DNA of 8,384 bases from positions 40,892-49,275 of the forward strand of contig JAAVDT010000028.1 of the NCBI GenBank assembly GCA_014801655.1, in the 5' to 3' direction. The stretch comes from Bacteroides sp. Its GTDB lineage: Bacteria > Bacteroidota > Bacteroidia > Bacteroidales > Muribaculaceae. Both the position numbers and the translations under genes were made by a program. A model generated the notes under the pieces. It did no database searches, was not told the origin of the DNA, and worked only from the letters and a program-made list of their open reading frames with translations. This document shows, in pieces, positions 5,040 to 8,384 of the stretch (positions are counted from its first letter, which is position 1; each line of letters starts with the position of its first letter).

Positions 5040-6943
5040 AACGTCTGACACTTTCCCTCATATCCATAATTCTTGTATCAGCCGCAGCCCTCGCCCAAAA
5101 TCTCTATGTCAACTGCGGCCAGGTGACCTATGTTTTCCCCTCCGACCGCACCGGCTCGATGCCCTACGGCGGGCTCGGAACCACGCTCGACGTCATGGGC
5201 AAAACATTCACCATCAGCGACATCAATTCAATGTATGTTGCAAGCGGCGAGGTGACGGACAACCTCGTGACGGTGGCCTATCAGGGTTCAACCGCCGAGG
5301 TGACCGTTGCCGGCAACATTGCTCGCTATCTCGACGTAACCGTCGACGGCGCCTACGTCACCATTGCCCAGAGCGCCGAAGTCAGCGAAACCACCTGCGG
5401 CGAAATCACCTACCGGCTGAGCGGCACTTCCACCTCCGGCGCCTTCGCCATGTCCGGCTCCTTTAAAGCATCCGTCGAACTCAACGGCCTCACCCTCACC
5501 TCCGAACGCGGTGCCTCCATCGACATCCAAAACGGCAAGCGCATTGCCATGCGCCTGACCGAAGGTACCGTCAACACCCTCGCCGACGCCTCAGGAGGCA
5601 CCCAGAAAGGCTGTATCGTCTGCAAAGGCCACCTCGAATTCAAGCAAAAAGGACGCCTCATTGTCAGCGGCAACACCGCCCACGGCATCTATGCCAAAGA
5701 ATACATCGAACTCAAAAACGCCGACATCGAGGTCAATTCCGCCGTGAAGGACGGTGTCAACTGCAACCAATACTTCCTCATGCAGAGCGGCAATCTGACC
5801 ATCTCCGGCGTGGGCGACGACGGCCTGCAGACCTCATTTAAAGACGACATCGACCGCGAAGCCGAGGACACTGGCTCCATAACCATCAGCGGCGGAACAA
5901 TCAACGTCGACGTCACTGCCACTGCAGCCAAAGCCATCAAGGCCGACGGCGCATTCACAATGACCGCAGGCACCATCACCGCCTCGACCTCCGGCCACGG
6001 AAAATGGGACGCCACCGCCGCCAAGACAAAAGCATCGTCATGTATCAGCGCCGACAGCACCATCACCATCTCCGGAGGCACCCTCAACCTCACCTCAACA
6101 GGCGGCGGAGGCAAAGGCATCAGCGGCGACGGCATCATGACCTTCAATGGCGGAGAAATCAACGTCACAACCTCCGGCGGCATCTACGCCTATGTCAACG
6201 GTAGCGAATACACCAACTACACCGGCAACACCGACCAGCTCGCGAGCGACAGCAAATCGTCGCCCAAAGGCATCAAATGTGACTCCGACCTGACCATCAA
6301 CGGCGGCACATTCAACATCACCACCACCGGCAATGGCGCCGAAGGCATCGAATCAAAAGCCGTGCTGACAATCAACGACGGCACCGTCAAGGTGCGCGCC
6401 AACGACGACGCCATCAACTCCTCAAGCCACATGTACATCACCGGAGGCACCGTCGACGTAGTATCCACCGGAAACGACGGCCTCGATTCCAACGGCAACA
6501 TGTACATCTCCGGCGGCACCGTAACCGCCTTCGGCGCCTCATCGCCCGAATGTGGCATCGACGTCAACGACGAATATGGCTATAAGCTCTACATCACCGG
6601 CGGCTATGTGCTCGGTGTCGGCGGCGGCAACTCCTCCCCCTCATCGGCCACTGACTCGCAGGCCTACCTGCAGCCCTCCATCTCCGTGGCCGGCGGATCA
6701 ACCCTCTCCGTGGCAACATCCTCCGAAACCCTATACACCTTCGACATCCCCTCCGACTACACCGGCTCTACATCCGGTGGCATGGGCGGCGGCCCCGGCG
6801 GCGGAGGTTGGGGAGGCGGCTGGGGAGGCCCCGGCGGCAACTCAAGCAGCGGTGTGCTCATCAGCATCCCCTCCATCACCTCCGGCACCTCCTACACCGT
6901 CAAGACCCCCTCGGCCTCAACCTCAGCGACAGCAAAAAAATAA
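5036..6943 (+). CDS. Secreted beta-helix carbohydrate-binding protein (Cthe_2159-like)
   Basis: This 635-residue protein has a signal peptide (MKRL, hydrophobic core, LALA then Gln21). Residues of about 21-70 form a small beta module like that of the preceding protein. From about 120 it follows the pattern of the Cthe_2159-like carbohydrate-binding family (DUF4353): EITYRLSGTSTSGAF, then the 'ngl.Ltse.gasidI..gk' stretch and many short parallel beta-helix rungs. The rungs carry a recurring [IL]-[ST]-[ISN]-x-G-G-T-[ILV] core, seen near residues 282, 343, 419, 444, 466, 489 and 518, spaced about 23 apart in the best part. A Gly/Trp-rich stretch (581-602, 16 Gly and 2 Trp) precedes a short C-terminal beta segment. 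The founding protein of the family binds cellulose and pectic polymers, so binding of a plant or host glycan is likely; no catalytic residues are evident. It is coupled to the previous gene by an ATGA overlap and followed by a terminator. Confidence 0.85.
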   Translation: MKRLTLSLISIILVSAAALAQNLYVNCGQVTYVFPSDRTGSMPYGGLGTTLDVMGKTFTISDINSMYVASGEVTDNLVTVAYQGSTAEVTVAGNIARYLDVTVDGAYVTIAQSAEVSETTCGEITYRLSGTSTSGAFAMSGSFKASVELNGLTLTSERGASIDIQNGKRIAMRLTEGTVNTLADASGGTQKGCIVCKGHLEFKQKGRLIVSGNTAHGIYAKEYIELKNADIEVNSAVKDGVNCNQYFLMQSGNLTISGVGDDGLQTSFKDDIDREAEDTGSITISGGTINVDVTATAAKAIKADGAFTMTAGTITASTSGHGKWDATAAKTKASSCISADSTITISGGTLNLTSTGGGGKGISGDGIMTFNGGEINVTTSGGIYAYVNGSEYTNYTGNTDQLASDSKSSPKGIKCDSDLTINGGTFNITTTGNGAEGIESKAVLTINDGTVKVRANDDAINSSSHMYITGGTVDVVSTGNDGLDSNGNMYISGGTVTAFGASSPECGIDVNDEYGYKLYITGGYVLGVGGGNSSPSSATDSQAYLQPSISVAGGSTLSVATSSETLYTFDIPSDYTGSTSGGMGGGPGGGGWGGGWGGPGGNSSSGVLISIPSITSGTSYTVKTPSASTSATAKK

Positions 6944-6997
6944 AAATACGAATAACAGAAGTGACACTTTGACTAAATTTTAAGTACCATGCACCTC

Positions 6998-7047
6998 GGC
7001 GGGGCACCTTCGCGATGAAGACGCCCCGTCTTTCTTTTTTCATTTTT
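6998..7047 (+). terminator. Intrinsic terminator after the secreted-protein operon
   Basis: GGCGGGGC (6998-7005) pairs with GCCCCGTC (7023-7030) over eight pairs including one G-T. Inside, CTTC (7008-7011) pairs with GAAG (7017-7020) around a five-base loop, so the whole forms a long hairpin with one small internal loop. A T-rich tract (7029-7047, including a run of six T) follows at once. It lies 54 bases after the stop codon at 6943. Confidence 0.85.
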
Positions 7048-7371
7048 AACATAACCGGCCGCCATTTTAGCGGGCACGGAATAGGATTTCTCTTTTAAAT
7101 TTGCTAATTTTGCAAAATCGGTCAAAGAAGTGCCCGAACGCATCCATTCTGTTCCCGAACTCCGCGACCGCCTCTTCGCCATAGCCGCGTTTTCTCTCAT
7201 CCTCGGCACCCTTCCTTCTGACGGAGCATCAGCTGTCCCCGCCCCGACTCTCCCTCCCCGACTCTCTTAGAGGACAGGATAAGATAGCTCCCCACCATAT
7301 CGGCGCTGACTGTTAACACACCAACGGGATTACGCGCCGCCGAGACTGAGAAATAAAAAAAAACGACATAA
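7048..7371. other. Gap of 324 bases before recJ with one promoter-like box and a doubtful small frame
   Basis: No convincing gene, RNA gene or repeat is seen. TAATTTTG at 7105-7112 is an exact TAnnTTTG box but has no TTTG at the right distance upstream. If used, it gives recJ a leader of roughly 255 bases. A GTG-started frame at 7130-7270 (46 residues, VPERIHSVPELRDRLF followed by a hydrophobic run AIAAFSLILGTL and an AVPAP-type tail) begins 17 bases after this box. It could be a small membrane peptide, a decayed gene or chance. The last 30 bases before recJ are A-rich, common before Bacteroidetes start codons. Confidence 0.4.
7105..7112 (+). promoter_or_regulatory. Possible -7 box for recJ
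   Basis: TAATTTTG matches the TAnnTTTG consensus and is the only good match between the terminator and recJ. The -33 position is not conserved (ATAG at the 20-base spacing), so this is weaker than the promoter at 4562-4593. Confidence 0.4.
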
Positions 7372-8384
7372 ATGACAAGTAAATGGAATTACTTACCCCT
7401 TACTTCCGAAGAGCAAAAGTCAGAGCTGGAGTTAGCTAAACGCTACGACAAAGTGCCGCCCGTCAGCGAATTGCTGGCGCAGAGAGGCATTCGCTCGGTC
7501 GAGGAGGCGGAAAAATTTTTCCACCCCTCGCTCCGCGACTTGCATGACCCTTTTCTAATGCCCGACATGGACAAAGCGGTCAAGCGGCTCAACAAGGCTA
7601 TGGGTAAAAAAGAACGAATCATGGTGTTCGGCGACTACGACGTCGACGGCACCACGGCGGTGGCCCTCGTCTACCGCTACCTGCAGCAGTTTTACTCCAA
7701 CATCGAATACTATATCCCCACCCGCTACGACGAGGGATATGGCATCTCGCGGCGCACCATCGAATATGCCGCCGAACAGGGCGTCAAACTGATCATCATC
7801 CTCGACTGCGGCATCAAAGCAATCGAGGAGATAGCCTATGCCAAAACTCTCGGCATCGATTTCATCATCTGCGACCACCATGTGCCCGACGATGAACTCC
7901 CCGAAGCAGTGGCAATCCTCAACCCCAAACTCGAAGGAAGCACCTATCCCTGCTCCCACCTCTCGGGCTGCGGCGTCGGTTTCAAACTGATGCAGGGCTT
8001 TGCAATCAGCAACGGCATCCCCACGTCCGACCTCGAAGCAATGCTCGACCTGGTGGCCGTCAGCATCGCCGCCGACATCGTGCCGATGGTCGACGAAAAC
8101 CGCATCCTCGCCTACCACGGCCTGCGCCGCATCAACTCCAACCCCAACGTGGGGCTCCGCGCCATCATCCGCATCTGCGGACTGACCGGAAAGGAAATCA
8201 CCATCTCCGACGTAATCTTCAAAATCGGCCCGCGCATCAACGCCTCCGGACGCATGCAGAGCGGTCGTGAAGCCGTGGAGCTGCTGGTGTCGCGCGACGT
8301 CAACGAAGCCTACGAGATTGCCAAAGCCATCGACCAATACAACAAAGACCGCAAGGAACTCGACAAGCGCATCACCGAGGAAGC
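7372..8384 (+). CDS. recJ: Single-strand DNA exonuclease RecJ, 5' part
   Basis: The frame opens at ATG 7372 and runs off the window; 337 complete codons of an expected 560-580 are present. RecJ is a cytoplasmic 5'-to-3' single-strand DNA exonuclease of the DHH phosphoesterase family, acting with RecQ-type helicase in recombinational repair and in mismatch and base-excision repair. The metal-binding motifs are all present: VFGDYDVDGTT (85-95, Asp88, Asp90 and Asp92), LDCGI (144-148, Asp145), ICDHHVPDD (166-174, the Asp168-His169-His170 signature), SGCGVGFKL (198-206) and AADIVPM (233-239). GPRINASGRM at 286-295 begins the linker to the DHHA1 domain, which lies outside. The N-terminal lead (WNYLPLTSEE, then PPVSELLAQRGI and the 'A..FFHPSL.DLHDPF' pattern) is typical of RecJ and supports this start. 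It stands alone after a terminator, as a housekeeping gene unrelated to the preceding regulon. Confidence 0.96.
   Translation, partial: MTSKWNYLPLTSEEQKSELELAKRYDKVPPVSELLAQRGIRSVEEAEKFFHPSLRDLHDPFLMPDMDKAVKRLNKAMGKKERIMVFGDYDVDGTTAVALVYRYLQQFYSNIEYYIPTRYDEGYGISRRTIEYAAEQGVKLIIILDCGIKAIEEIAYAKTLGIDFIICDHHVPDDELPEAVAILNPKLEGSTYPCSHLSGCGVGFKLMQGFAISNGIPTSDLEAMLDLVAVSIAADIVPMVDENRILAYHGLRRINSNPNVGLRAIIRICGLTGKEITISDVIFKIGPRINASGRMQSGREAVELLVSRDVNEAYEIAKAIDQYNKDRKELDKRITEE

Noticed and set aside
5689..6183. Minus-strand open frame opposite the beta-helix gene
   Set aside because: It is a by-product of the GC-rich third positions and repeated Thr/Gly/Ser codons on the plus strand, with no recognisable domain.
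5870..6620. CRISPR-like or tandem DNA repeats
   Set aside because: The recurring motifs are in frame, degenerate and unequally spaced. They encode parallel beta-helix rungs of a secreted protein.
6552..6983. Plus-strand overlapping frame of 143 codons near the end of the beta-helix gene
   Set aside because: It is a frame-shifted shadow of the same sequence, dominated by Pro, Ala and Ser. The signal-peptide-bearing frame is clearly the real one.
6973..7209. Minus-strand frame of 78 codons across the terminator
   Set aside because: It reads through the hairpin and T-tract of the operon terminator and shows no promoter or recognisable protein features.
7555..8337. Long minus-strand open frame (260 codons) opposite recJ
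   Set aside because: It lies wholly antisense to a RecJ sequence with all its motifs, and its composition is the mirror of the recJ codon bias.

Overview
The window looks like a chromosomal segment of a GC-rich member of the Bacteroidales, most likely a Muribaculaceae-type gut bacterium. The reasons are several copies of the Bacteroidetes -7 promoter box TAnnTTTG, no clear Shine-Dalgarno sequences before start codons, strong use of C or G at third codon positions, and the gene families present (LytS/LytTR two-component pair, secreted proteins with a sorting-tail-like end, a beta-helix carbohydrate-binding protein). The family-level placement is inference.

Layout. Positions 2-484 (+) hold the 3' end of a DUF1186-like gene. 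It converges on a two-gene minus-strand operon of glycosyltransferases (GT-B type 2434-1307, then GT-A/GT2 type 1310-489, coupled by an ATGA overlap). A 212-base divergent intergenic region follows, rich in inverted repeats and holding promoters for both sides. To its right, on the plus strand, lie a LytS-type sensor kinase (2647-3822) and a LytTR response regulator (3797-4543, overlapping by 26 bases). A separate promoter then drives two coupled secreted proteins: a 136-residue protein (4629-5039) and a 635-residue beta-helix protein of the Cthe_2159-like carbohydrate-binding kind (5036-6943), closed by a good intrinsic terminator (6998-7047). A gap of about 325 bases leads to recJ (from 7372, running off the end).

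How the genes work together. The main result is regulatory. A pair of 9-bp direct repeats, ATTCAT(A/C)GA-N12-ATTCAT(A/C)GA, occurs twice: upstream of the sensor kinase gene (2575-2604) and upstream of the secreted-protein operon (4527-4556). In both places exactly 29 bases separate the second repeat from a TAnnTTTG box. Two 9-bp direct repeats spaced 12 bases apart, 21 bases start to start, is the known binding architecture of LytTR-domain regulators. The most economical reading is that the regulator encoded here controls its own operon and the adjacent secreted beta-helix operon. The sensor has an unusual His/Pro-rich extracytoplasmic loop that may bind metal, and the target promoter carries a further perfect 11-bp inverted repeat suggesting a second layer of control. 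Function assignments rest on motif recognition only; no database search was run.
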